A stretch of DNA of 64,000 nt, taken from the NCBI RefSeq assembly GCF_002556545.1, contig NZ_CP022685.1, positions 1,240,001-1,304,000 on the forward strand, given 5' to 3'. Both the position numbers and the translations under genes were made by a program. This document shows, piece by piece, positions 42,665 to 51,092 of the stretch. The notes below the pieces were generated by a model. It saw only the letters and a list, made by a program, of their open reading frames with translations. It searched no databases and was not told the DNA's origin. Origin of the DNA: Streptomyces formicae (GTDB taxonomy: Bacteria; Actinomycetota; Actinomycetes; Streptomycetales; Streptomycetaceae). Numbering within the stretch: the first letter of the stretch is position 1; each line of letters starts with the position of its first letter.

Positions 42665-44071
42665 TCAGCGTCGCGGCAGCAGCGCCCCCGCGCCAAGGGC
42701 CATGATCACCAGCAGGCAGGCGGCGGCGAGGAGGCTCTCCCGCATCCCCGTGGTGAAGTCCCCCGCCAGGAGTGCGCCGAAGGCGGCGATGCTCACCGCT
42801 CCGCCCGTCTGGCGACTGGTGTTGAGCAGGGCCGCCGCCGTGCCCGCCCGCTCGGCGGCGACGCTGTCGAGCATCAGGGAGGTCAGCGCGGGCATGGCGA
42901 GGGAGCCGCCGATGCCCAGCGGGATCATCAGCAAGGCGGTCACCCACGGGGGCGTACCGGGGTCGACGGGGAGCAGTACGGCGCAGCCCAGCGCGACGAT
43001 CAGCAGTCCTGCGATGACCACAGGACGCCGTCCGAAGCGGGTGACCGCCCGCGGCGAAAGGTAGTTGACGTTGGCGGTGATCAGCGCCATCGGCACGAAC
43101 ATCAGCCCGGCCGAGAGCGCCGACTGGCCCCGCTGCTCCTGGAAGAAGAGGCTCAGCACGAACACCCCTCCGTAAAAGGCCGCGTTGAGGGCGAAGCCCG
43201 AGATGACCGGCACGGTGACGCCGCGCAGCCGGAACAGCTCAAGCGGCAGCATCGGGTTGCGCCGCCGTGCCTCGACGGCCACGAATCCGGCCGCGGACAA
43301 CACCGCGAGCACGGTCGCGGCGAGGACGGTGCCGGTGAACCCGTCGTGCCCGCCCTCGATCACGGCGAAGGTCAGCGCGGCCAATGTCAGTACGGCCGTC
43401 AGCTGCCCCGGCAGGTCGAACGCGACGGCATGGCGCGGGGAGCGCTTCGCCCGCATCAGGGCCACGAACCCGACGACCCCGGTGGGCAGGTTGAGGCAGA
43501 ACACGGCGCGCCAACTCCACTCCGTGGTGAGCAGCCCGCCAAGGACGGGCCCCGCGGCAATGGCCACCGCGCCGCCGACCGTCCACAGGGCGATGCCGCG
43601 CGCCCGCTCCTCCGGGTCGGAGAACGCCTGCCTGATCAGCGCGAGCGATGAGGGCACCATCACCGCCGCCGCGGCCCCCTGCACCACGCGGGCCGCGATC
43701 AACACCCCGAGCGTCGGCGCCGCCCCGCAGGCCAGCGAGGCGAGAGTGAAGACTCCGAGCCCCCAGCCGTACGCGCGCCGCGCGCCCACGCCGTCCGAGA
43801 ACGCACCCGCGGAGAGCATCAGCGCCGCGAACATCAGCGTATAGCTGTCAACGACCCATTGGAGACCGGACATTGAGCCGCCGAGGTCGTCCCGCATGGC
43901 GGGCAGCGCGACGTTGACGCCGGAGACATCGATCGTGATCACGAAGAAGCCGAGAACGGAGGCAACCAGAGCCGCGCGGGCGGAACCCGGCTGTCCCGGC
44001 TGTCCCGGATCGTCCCCGGTGGGGGCGCCCGCCCCGGCCGCCGTGCCTGCGCCGGACTGTGTCGTACTCAT
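42665..44071 (-). CDS. DHA2-family MFS drug exporter
   Basis: 468 residues from ATG 44071 with GAGGAG upstream. Fourteen membrane segments; family motifs FFVITIDVSGVNVALPAM and LQWVVDSYTLMFAALML (helices 1-2), GAFSDGVGARRAYGWGL (motif A) and the motif-C-type glycine run AIAAGPVLGGLLT. Such proteins export dyes and antibiotics with protons. It is divergent from an XRE/MmyB-type regulator, and a 17-bp dyad between them is the likely operator. It may serve a product of the nearby cluster, but that is not shown. Confidence 0.88.
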   Translation of the reverse strand: MSTTQSGAGTAAGAGAPTGDDPGQPGQPGSARAALVASVLGFFVITIDVSGVNVALPAMRDDLGGSMSGLQWVVDSYTLMFAALMLSAGAFSDGVGARRAYGWGLGVFTLASLACGAAPTLGVLIAARVVQGAAAAVMVPSSLALIRQAFSDPEERARGIALWTVGGAVAIAAGPVLGGLLTTEWSWRAVFCLNLPTGVVGFVALMRAKRSPRHAVAFDLPGQLTAVLTLAALTFAVIEGGHDGFTGTVLAATVLAVLSAAGFVAVEARRRNPMLPLELFRLRGVTVPVISGFALNAAFYGGVFVLSLFFQEQRGQSALSAGLMFVPMALITANVNYLSPRAVTRFGRRPVVIAGLLIVALGCAVLLPVDPGTPPWVTALLMIPLGIGGSLAMPALTSLMLDSVAAERAGTAAALLNTSRQTGGAVSIAAFGALLAGDFTTGMRESLLAAACLLVIMALGAGALLPRR

Positions 44072-44203
44072 GGTGCACTGCTCCTCACCGCGCTGTCGCT
44101 GTGGATACGGCAAGCAGCGTGCCCTGCGCGTGCGCCCTTCTGGCAGGCCGAGATATGAGGGGGAGCACGGTGCCTGGCCCTGATACGGCCCCCCTGTGCG
44201 CGA

Positions 44204-44220
44204 CATTCTTTGCGAGAATG
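44204..44220. promoter_or_regulatory. Dyad over a -10 box between exporter and regulator
   Basis: CATTCT-TTGCG-AGAATG is a perfect 17-bp dyad. GAGAAT (44214-44219) within it ends six bases before the regulator's ATG 44226, so the dyad covers the promoter of a leaderless regulator transcript. Confidence 0.5.
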
Positions 44221-44225
44221 AACGG

Positions 44226-45098
44226 ATGACCGAAGGTACGGAACTGGGTCGCTTCCTCCGCGCCCGCCGCGGGCAGCTCCGCCCGCAGGACGTGGGCCTG
44301 CGGGCAGGCACGGGCGTCCGCCGCACTCCGGGGCTGCGCCGCGAGGAGCTGGCGACCCTCGCGGGGGTCAGCGTCGACTACTACACCCGCCTTGAGCGCG
44401 GCCGCGAGACGCGTCCTTCCCCCGCCGTCGTCGCCGCGCTCGGCGAGTCACTCCAGCTCTCCGACGACGCGCTGCACCGGCTGCACGAGCTGGTGGCGCT
44501 CGCCGCGGGCCAGCCACCGGCGCCGTCCCCAGGACCGGCGCGCCAGGTGCGCGATTCGGTGCGCGTCCTGCTGGAGACGGTGCGCCCCGCACCCGCCTAC
44601 GTCGTCAGCCGCACCAACGACCTGCTGGCCGCCAACCGGCCGGGGCTGCGGCTCTTCTCCGGCATCACGGACTGGCCGTGGGAGCGCCGCAACATCACGC
44701 GCTACATGTTCCTGCACCCGATGGGCCGCAAGCTGTACAGGGACTGGGAGGAGATGGCGGCGCACAGCGCGGGCCATCTGCGCGCGGTGGCGGGCGCCGA
44801 CCCGGACATGCCGGAGCTGGCCCAGCTCGTCGGTGAACTCGTGGTGAAGAGCCCGGAGTTCGCCCGGCTGTGGGAGCGGTACGACGTACAGGAGCGCGGC
44901 GGCGGCGAGAAGCACTTCCAGCACCCGGAGGTCGGCTCCATCCGCCTCTCCTTCGAGGTGATGATGATCTCCCGTACGGACGGCCAGCGCCTGGTCACCT
45001 ACCAGGCTCCGCCCGGCACCCCGGACCACGACGCGATGCTGCTCCTCGACATGGCGAGCCCCTCTGAGGCGACGCTCCCCGAGGAGGCCGAACGGTAG
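44226..45098 (+). CDS. XRE regulator with MmyB-like ligand domain
   Basis: 290 residues from ATG 44226. N-terminal HTH (residues 5-80: RRTPGLRREELATLAGVSVDYYTRLERG), then a PAS-like MmyB/MLTR ligand domain (APAYVVSRTNDLLAANR, NITRYMFLHP, GHLRAVAGADPD). Family members often control a divergent short-chain dehydrogenase or exporter. Here the DHA2 gene is divergent. Apparently leaderless and self-regulated through the dyad at 44204. Confidence 0.88.
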   Translation: MTEGTELGRFLRARRGQLRPQDVGLRAGTGVRRTPGLRREELATLAGVSVDYYTRLERGRETRPSPAVVAALGESLQLSDDALHRLHELVALAAGQPPAPSPGPARQVRDSVRVLLETVRPAPAYVVSRTNDLLAANRPGLRLFSGITDWPWERRNITRYMFLHPMGRKLYRDWEEMAAHSAGHLRAVAGADPDMPELAQLVGELVVKSPEFARLWERYDVQERGGGEKHFQHPEVGSIRLSFEVMMISRTDGQRLVTYQAPPGTPDHDAMLLLDMASPSEATLPEEAER

Positions 45099-45125
45099 GA
45101 AGCGCGACCGCCCGTACGCCCATAA

Positions 45126-45175
45126 GCCCGTACGCTCAGGAGGATTTCCTCCTGAGCGTACGGGCCATTTCTTTT
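45126..45175 (+). terminator. Strong intrinsic terminator ahead of the gene cluster
   Basis: GCCCGTACGCTCAGGAGGA (45126-45144) pairs perfectly with 45147-45165 and is followed by CATTTCTTTT. It separates the XRE gene from the biosynthetic operon. Confidence 0.88.
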
Positions 45176-45236
45176 GCGCGACAGATGTGACGGAGTCCAG
45201 GGCCCCTCCTTCCCCCGCCTGAATATCGAATACCCG

Positions 45237-45254
45237 TGTGCAGCTATGTGCACA
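45237..45254. promoter_or_regulatory. Dyad in the 225-bp region upstream of the cluster operon
   Basis: TGTGCA-N6-TGCACA lies 146 bases before the DAHP-synthase start. The gap (45176-45400) is lower in GC than its surroundings, especially 45300-45400, and must hold the main operon promoter; no convincing -35/-10 pair was found. The dyad is the best operator candidate. Confidence 0.35.
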
Positions 45255-45400
45255 ACAGCTTGCTGCACGCGGCTCGGGTAGCGGGCCAACTCGCCGATGG
45301 GGCACGGTAATCAGCGTGCTTGCCGGACGATTATGCCGGGGCATCCCGAATGATTCGCTGCCGACGCACAAATGTTGCGCTGAGTAGAACGAATTGAGGA

Positions 45401-46522
45401 ATGATGCAGAGTCTTGACATGCTGGCCGAGGACAGGCCCGATTCCGTGGTCGCGCTTTCACCGGGTGACATCGGTGGCCAATACCGTACGCACTCGGCAC
45501 CCACCCCCCACGGGCTCATGAGCGAGCTGCCGCTGACCGAGGCCGCGGCCCGTTCGGTGGGCGAAGGACGACTGATGACCCGCCGCGTCCTGAGCGGTAC
45601 CGACGACCGCCTGCTTGCCGTGGTCGGGCCGTGCTCGATCCACGACGTGAACGCCGGTCTGGCGTACGCGAAATCGCTGGGTGAACTGGCCGCCGACCTC
45701 GCCGACGACCTGGCGGTCGTCATGCGGGTGTACGTCGAGAAGCCCCGTACCACAGTCGGTTGGACCGGGCTGCTCACCGACCCGGCCCTCGACGGCAGCC
45801 TGGATGTCAACCACGGGCTGCGCACGGCACGGACGTTGATGCTGGAGATCGCCGAACTGGGGCTGCCCATCGCGACGGAGTGGCTGAGCCCGTCGGCTCC
45901 GGTGTACCTGGCCGACCTGATCTCCTGGGGAGCCATCGGCGCGCGGACCGTGGAGAGCCAGGTGCACCGGCAACTGGCGAGCGGCCTCCCCATGCCCGTG
46001 GGCATGAAGAACGGCAGCACCGGCTCCGTGAGCGTGGCCGTCGACGCCATCCGGTCCGCGGCCGCGCCGCACGCCTACCTCGGCGTCGACCGGGACGGCA
46101 GGGCGGTCACGCTGCGCACGAGCGGGAACCCCGACTGCCACGTGGTGCTCCGGGGCGGTTCCGGGCGGCCCAACTACCACCCCGAGAACGTGCGCGAGGC
46201 GGCCCGGCTCCTGGCGGCGGCCGCGCTGCCGACCGGCGTGGTCATCGACGCGAGCCACGGCAACAGCGGCAAGGACCACGAGCGACAGGCCGTGGTGGCG
46301 CGGGAGATCGGGGCACAGGTCGCGGCCGGGAACACGGACATCCGCGGCGTCATGCTGGAGGGCTTCCTGATCCCGGGGCGCCAGGACCTCGGCCCCGAAG
46401 AGCCCGTGTTCGGCCAGAGCGTCACCGATGCCTGCATGGGCTGGGACGCCACCGCGGACGTGCTGCGCGACCTCGCGGCCGCGACCCGTCAGCGCCGCGC
46501 CGTGACGGCATCGGCACGCTGA
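45401..46522 (+). CDS. DAHP synthase, type I (AroFGH-like)
   Basis: 373 residues. ATGs at 45401, 45404 and 45419 are all possible; GAGGA abuts the first. It condenses phosphoenolpyruvate and erythrose 4-phosphate in the first shikimate step. Type I motifs are clear: GPCSIHD (76-82, metal Cys78), KPRTTVGWTG (114-123), GARTVESQ (180-187), GMKNGSTG (201-208) and DASHGNSGK (283-291). Primary metabolism in Streptomyces normally uses the unrelated-looking type II enzyme, so a type I copy at the head of this operon is probably dedicated to supplying aromatic precursors. Only a 54-bp gap precedes the next gene. Confidence 0.9.
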   Translation: MMQSLDMLAEDRPDSVVALSPGDIGGQYRTHSAPTPHGLMSELPLTEAAARSVGEGRLMTRRVLSGTDDRLLAVVGPCSIHDVNAGLAYAKSLGELAADLADDLAVVMRVYVEKPRTTVGWTGLLTDPALDGSLDVNHGLRTARTLMLEIAELGLPIATEWLSPSAPVYLADLISWGAIGARTVESQVHRQLASGLPMPVGMKNGSTGSVSVAVDAIRSAAAPHAYLGVDRDGRAVTLRTSGNPDCHVVLRGGSGRPNYHPENVREAARLLAAAALPTGVVIDASHGNSGKDHERQAVVAREIGAQVAAGNTDIRGVMLEGFLIPGRQDLGPEEPVFGQSVTDACMGWDATADVLRDLAAATRQRRAVTASAR

Positions 46523-46575
46523 CCCCGTCATCACCCTTCGCCCCGCGACTCGCCGCAAGGAACAGGAGAGCGAGC

Positions 46576-47946
46576 ATGCTGGACATTCCCGCGCTGGGCC
46601 CGACCGGGCCCTATCGGACGCGGAACCGCACCACCGTGCCGGACGCTTCGGGCAGCCCGGCCCTCGAACTGGCATCAGTGCCCGGCCTGGTCGTCTCCCA
46701 CTGGATCGCTCAACTGCGCGGCAGCTCGCCCCTGCCCGTCGCCGACACGGCGGAGGTGCTCAAGAAGGCGGCCGACGTCTTCGAGACCCAGCAGATCCTG
46801 GGAGACGATCTGGCAGCCCACGAGCGGCGCACGGCCGCGCTGACGGGGACTCCTGTCGCGGTCGTGCGCGAGTGCGACCGGCTCATCACGGCGACCCTGC
46901 GCGACGTGGGACGGGCGCCGTCGGCGGCACGGCCCACGGGCTGCGCCCCGATCGGCACCCCCGTGCCCGGCGCGCCGTCGGCGGGCGCCGCGTGGCGCCG
47001 CACCGGAGACGTCTTCGCCGTACACACGGCGGGCAATAGCCCGGGGGTGCACGCCATGTGGCTGGAGGCCCTCGCGCTCGGCTACCGGGTCGTCGTCCGC
47101 CCCTCCACCCGGGACCCGCTCACCCCCTTCCGCCTGGTCACCGCGCTGCACGAGGCGGGAGTTCCCTCGACGCAGCTGGTCGTGGCGCCCTGCGACCATG
47201 CGACGGCGGACCTGATCATCGAGCGCTCGGACCGTGCCCTGGTGTACGGCGGCCAGGACGTCGTGGACAAGTACCGCAACCGCGCCGACGTCCGGCTGCA
47301 GGGCCCCGGCCGCTCGAAACTGGTCGTGGCCGCCGACGCGGACCGGGACGCCGGGCTCGGCCTTGCACGGATGGGCGCGCTCTATCACGCGGGGACCGCG
47401 TGCACCGCGACCACCGGCGTCCTCGTCGAACACGACCCGACAGGATTCGCCGGTGAACTGGCCGCCGCGCTGCACCAGGTGGAGGCACCGGCCGGGCCGC
47501 TGGACGACACGGCCCTCCTGCCGTGCCTGCCCGAGGCCGCCGCGGAACGTCTCGCGGCTGCGGTCCTGAACGGGACGAAGGACGCGGTCGTGCACCTGGC
47601 CCCGCGGGTCGAACGCCTCGGTGGTGCGGGTTCCCTGGCGACCGTGACGCCCGCGGTCGTGGAGCTGGAGTCCCCGAAGAACCCGTTGCTTTCGTACGAG
47701 GTGCCCTTCCCGTGCGTATGGGTCGCCCCCTTCGACCGGGGTGCCATGGACGTCCTCGACGACTCCTTGGTCCTCTCGCTGCACACCGATGACACGGCCC
47801 TCGTCTCCGAGGCCACGGAGCTCACGGCGGTCTCCAACGTGTACCGGAGCAGGCCGACCTCCTGGGTCCATCCGGACGTGCCGCACGACGGGTTCCTCGG
47901 CGAGTTCCTGATGCGGGCCAAGGGTCTTGCCCACGGCGCCCTGTGA
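46576..47946 (+). CDS. LuxC-like acyl reductase (aldehyde-dehydrogenase fold)
   Basis: 456 residues from ATG 46576 with AGGAG seven bases before. ALDH-superfamily fold of the LuxC/EhpG group: AGNSPG (152-157), GYRVVVRPSTRDP, and the catalytic cysteine in YHAGTACTATTG (Cys276). LuxC enzymes reduce acyl groups, held as thioester or acyl-AMP, to the aldehyde with NADPH. In griseoluteate biosynthesis an EhpF/EhpG pair reduces an aromatic acid this way. The operon also has an EhpF/LuxE-like ligase (53721), so reduction of an aryl or cinnamic acid is the favoured reading. No lux luciferase genes are present. Confidence 0.78.
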   Translation: MLDIPALGPTGPYRTRNRTTVPDASGSPALELASVPGLVVSHWIAQLRGSSPLPVADTAEVLKKAADVFETQQILGDDLAAHERRTAALTGTPVAVVRECDRLITATLRDVGRAPSAARPTGCAPIGTPVPGAPSAGAAWRRTGDVFAVHTAGNSPGVHAMWLEALALGYRVVVRPSTRDPLTPFRLVTALHEAGVPSTQLVVAPCDHATADLIIERSDRALVYGGQDVVDKYRNRADVRLQGPGRSKLVVAADADRDAGLGLARMGALYHAGTACTATTGVLVEHDPTGFAGELAAALHQVEAPAGPLDDTALLPCLPEAAAERLAAAVLNGTKDAVVHLAPRVERLGGAGSLATVTPAVVELESPKNPLLSYEVPFPCVWVAPFDRGAMDVLDDSLVLSLHTDDTALVSEATELTAVSNVYRSRPTSWVHPDVPHDGFLGEFLMRAKGLAHGAL

Positions 47947-47980
47947 GTAGCGGGACCGTACTCAACGCAAGGAGTGGCAA

Positions 47981-49330
47981 GTGAAGATCAACTCCAAGAG
48001 TGACCTCGAGTTCATGGAACGGATACAGCGGGAAGTGACCGCTCACCGCGGCGCGGCCTGTTCCGACGAGACCTCTTACACCGTGGACGACGCGTGGAAC
48101 GACACGTCGAAGCTGGCCGAGGTGTGGCACCGCGCGGGGCAGACGTCGGCCTACGCCTCGCTCGGCACGTTCTCGACGCAGGCGTTCCAGGACCTGCCCG
48201 CGACGTCCAAGGACGACCTCAAGGCCCGGCCCCTCGACTTCCTGCGGGTGCCGGTCGACGCGGGTCTGAAGTACTACCAGACGACAGGGACGACGGGGGC
48301 CCCCACGCCCACGCCGCGCACGGCCCAGGACATGATCGCCAACACCGTGTCCGTCGCCGAGGCATGGCGCCCGATGCTCGCTGACGGCGGACACCGCGCG
48401 CTGATCCTGCTGCCATCGGACATCGTGCCGGTGGCCGACCTGATGGTCGGCGTCTGCGAGTTCCTGGGAGTACCGCACGCCAAGGCATACCCGTACACCA
48501 CCGGGATCTCCGACTGGGACCGCATCATCGGCCTGTGGGAGGTGTTCCGGCCGACCGTCCTCTTCGTCGCGCCCGGTGTGCTCCTCGAATTCTCCCAGGT
48601 CATGAAGAGGCGCGGCCTCCTCGACCGGCTGAGCCAGTCCGTCGAACTCCTCATGCTGCTCGGCGAGGTGAGCACCCCCGAACTGCGCGCCATGGCCGGG
48701 CAGTGGTGGAACGCGCGCGCCTACGACGCGAGTTACGGCAGTACGGAGAGCGGCACCCTGGCCGCGTGCTGCGCGCAGGACAGGCTGCACCTGCTGCGCG
48801 GAGCCAACTACTTCGAGATCGCGAACGACGACGGCATCGTGCCCGCGGAGCCGGGGCGCGACGGCAGGCTCGTCGTCACCCCGCTCAACAACGACGCCCG
48901 CCCTCTGCTCCGTCTCGACATGGGCGACGAGGTGTCCCTGACGGACGGCTGTCCCTGCGGCGACAAAGCCCCGGTGGTGACGGTCCACGGCCGGGGAAGC
49001 GACGGAACCGAGATCAAGGGCAGCCGTGTGCGCACCCGCGACCTCGAAGGCGTCGTCTACGCGAACAGTGACGTCATGGGCTACCTGATCGAGGTCGACC
49101 AGGGCGGCACCTGGGCCAGGCTGCTCCTCGAACGGGACCCGAGCACCGACCGGGAGGCCGAGCCCGCGAAGAACGACCTCGTCCAGCGGCGCACGGGCGA
49201 ACGGCTCGGCTTCCGCTGGGACGAGGTCCGTTTCGTCAACCGGCTGCCGGTGACGACGAAGAGCGGCGGCTCCCAGAAGAGCTGGAAGCGCTCCAACTTC
49301 CGCGTCGTCGACGAGGTGGTGCCCGCATGA
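47981..49330 (+). CDS. PaaK-type phenylacetate-CoA ligase-like enzyme
   Basis: 449 residues from GTG 47981 after AAGGAG. Full-length PaaK-type ANL enzyme: P-loop YYQTTGTTGAPTPTPRT (98-114), YGSTESG (252-258), RLDMGDE (311-317), a CPCG metal-type pair (324-327) and a C-terminal domain rich in lysines (TTKSGGSQKSWKRS). It forms an aryl-AMP and then a thioester; whether with CoA or with the operon's ACP is open. It overlaps the next gene by ATGA. Its length fits family norms. Confidence 0.82.
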   Translation: MKINSKSDLEFMERIQREVTAHRGAACSDETSYTVDDAWNDTSKLAEVWHRAGQTSAYASLGTFSTQAFQDLPATSKDDLKARPLDFLRVPVDAGLKYYQTTGTTGAPTPTPRTAQDMIANTVSVAEAWRPMLADGGHRALILLPSDIVPVADLMVGVCEFLGVPHAKAYPYTTGISDWDRIIGLWEVFRPTVLFVAPGVLLEFSQVMKRRGLLDRLSQSVELLMLLGEVSTPELRAMAGQWWNARAYDASYGSTESGTLAACCAQDRLHLLRGANYFEIANDDGIVPAEPGRDGRLVVTPLNNDARPLLRLDMGDEVSLTDGCPCGDKAPVVTVHGRGSDGTEIKGSRVRTRDLEGVVYANSDVMGYLIEVDQGGTWARLLLERDPSTDREAEPAKNDLVQRRTGERLGFRWDEVRFVNRLPVTTKSGGSQKSWKRSNFRVVDEVVPA

Positions 49331-51066
49331 CGTACGACATGCGGCAGGGCTCGTCCGGTGTCGTATCCGGCGATTCCGACCTGTGGTGCACCTACGCGGC
49401 CGTGCGGACCCTCAGCTGGCTCGAGCGCACCGGTGACCTGCCATCCCCCGAGACCGTCGGCGGCTTCCTCGCCTCCCGCCAGAACTCCGACGGCGGTTAC
49501 GCGTGGTCGGCGGGCATGAGCTCCGACGCCTGGGCCACGTACTACTGCACGCAGGCGATGGCCGATCTGCCGGACGGCAGCCGCGGCGCGGTCGGCAGTC
49601 CGAGTTCCGCCTGGGTGTGGGGAACCGCGCACGAGGACGGCGGGTTCGCGATGATGCCCGGTCAGTCGTCGGACGTGTGGGCCACCTACTACGCCGTACG
49701 CACCCTGGTGGAGATCTGTGGTGAGCGGCCCCCTGAGGCGCTGTTCGACTGGCTGGCGGCGCTGCAGGCCGAGGACGGCGGTCTGGCCTGGAGCCCGGCC
49801 CACGCGAAGGACGGCGCCTCCGACGCTCGGGCCTGCTACTACGCCATCACCGCCTGGAGCACGGCCACCGGTGGGCAGGGTCCGCTGCCGTGGGACCGCG
49901 AGCGGCTCACGGGCTGGCTCAGGGACCGGCAGAGCGCGGCCGGTGGTTTCACCTTCCAGGCGGGCGACGGGACGGACTGCCTGTGGGCGACGTTCCGGGC
50001 CGTCAGCGCGTTGCGGCGCCTGGACGAGAACCCGCGGGACGCCGAGGGCTGCGTCGCCTGGATCCGGGACCGGCTCCTTCCCGGCGGGTCGTTCACCCGG
50101 TGGCCCGGCTACCCCGTGCCGGACGTGTGGGCCGCGTTCTGCGGGGTGGGCGCACTGCGGGAGTTGGGCGCGGGCCTGGCGGACATCGCCGACCCGGTGG
50201 TCGAAGCGGTGTTGTCCTTCCGCACCGGCCAGGGCGGATTCACCTACCGCACGCCCGGCCTCGCGTCGGACGTGCTCACCACCTCCGCCCACCTGCTGGC
50301 CGGGCACTTCTCGGGCGGCGGGGAACGCGACGCCCTGCGGTGGGTGGAGGGGTGCGTGATGCCGAACGAGCACGGCGTCATGTATATGCCCGGTCGGGGC
50401 AGTGAGGTGCGGTGCACGCTCTGGGCCCTGTCGGCGGGGGCGTTCCAGGACGACGCACAGGGCCGCGCCAGGATCGCGGACTGGCTCGCCTCCTCCATCC
50501 AGAACCCCGACGGCGGCTTCGGCTACTGGGAGGGCCGCGCGTCGGACATGGTGTCGACGAGCGCGGCCGCTGAGATCCTCCACCGGACCGGCGGGAGCCC
50601 CGCCGCCGCCTCCCTGCGGGGCATCGCCGCGTACGTGGCCACCTGCGAGACGGCGCCAGGGCAGTACGCCAACGTGCCCGGCGGCAGGCCCACGCTGCGC
50701 GCCACCCTGCAGGCGCTCAGGGCGCTGCACCGGTCCGACGGGTCCGACGGGTCCGACGGCGCCCGCGTCGGCGACGTGCTCGCCCGGCACCGGGTCCGCG
50801 GCGGGGGATTCGCGAACGAGGGCAACCGCGTCCCCGACCTCCTGAGCACCTACGAAGCCGTGGTGGCGGCGGACACCTTCGGCCTCGAATGGGACACCGG
50901 CCACCTCACGAAGTTCCTGGACAGCGTGCGCACCGCGGACGCCGGGTTCGCCTGGACCCCCCTCATGGCCACGAGCGGCGGGCCGCTCGCCGACTGTCTG
51001 GGGCGGCGCCTTGAGCTGCGCCTCTCGCCCGCTCAGCACGCGCTGCCGCCGCTGGCCCTCTCCTGA
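49327..51066 (+). CDS. Prenyltransferase/cyclase-type alpha-alpha repeat protein
   Basis: 579 residues; ATG overlaps the ligase stop. Built from about ten repeats of 45-50 residues of the form DGGF/Y-x(6)-SD-x-WATYY-x-V-x-TL (first NSDGGYAWSAGMSSDAWATYY, then EDGGFAMMPGQSSDVWATYY, later GGFGYWEGRASDMVSTS), the signature of the alpha-alpha barrels of terpene cyclases and prenyltransferase beta subunits. No DxDD cyclase motif, DDxxD motif or clear zinc triad is seen, so classic terpene cyclisation or protein prenylation is doubtful. No isoprenoid genes are nearby. It may be a scaffold or a new type of cyclase. A SDGSDGSDG run from a 9-bp slip repeat lies near residue 473-481. Confidence 0.7.
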   Translation: MTYDMRQGSSGVVSGDSDLWCTYAAVRTLSWLERTGDLPSPETVGGFLASRQNSDGGYAWSAGMSSDAWATYYCTQAMADLPDGSRGAVGSPSSAWVWGTAHEDGGFAMMPGQSSDVWATYYAVRTLVEICGERPPEALFDWLAALQAEDGGLAWSPAHAKDGASDARACYYAITAWSTATGGQGPLPWDRERLTGWLRDRQSAAGGFTFQAGDGTDCLWATFRAVSALRRLDENPRDAEGCVAWIRDRLLPGGSFTRWPGYPVPDVWAAFCGVGALRELGAGLADIADPVVEAVLSFRTGQGGFTYRTPGLASDVLTTSAHLLAGHFSGGGERDALRWVEGCVMPNEHGVMYMPGRGSEVRCTLWALSAGAFQDDAQGRARIADWLASSIQNPDGGFGYWEGRASDMVSTSAAAEILHRTGGSPAAASLRGIAAYVATCETAPGQYANVPGGRPTLRATLQALRALHRSDGSDGSDGARVGDVLARHRVRGGGFANEGNRVPDLLSTYEAVVAADTFGLEWDTGHLTKFLDSVRTADAGFAWTPLMATSGGPLADCLGRRLELRLSPAQHALPPLALS

Positions 51067-51092
51067 AAGACACGCACGAAAGGCACGGAGTC

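Noticed and set aside
49327..51066. Terpene cyclase or protein prenyltransferase
   Set aside because: The repeats fit the fold, but no DxDD, DDxxD or zinc ligands could be found and no isoprenoid genes are nearby.
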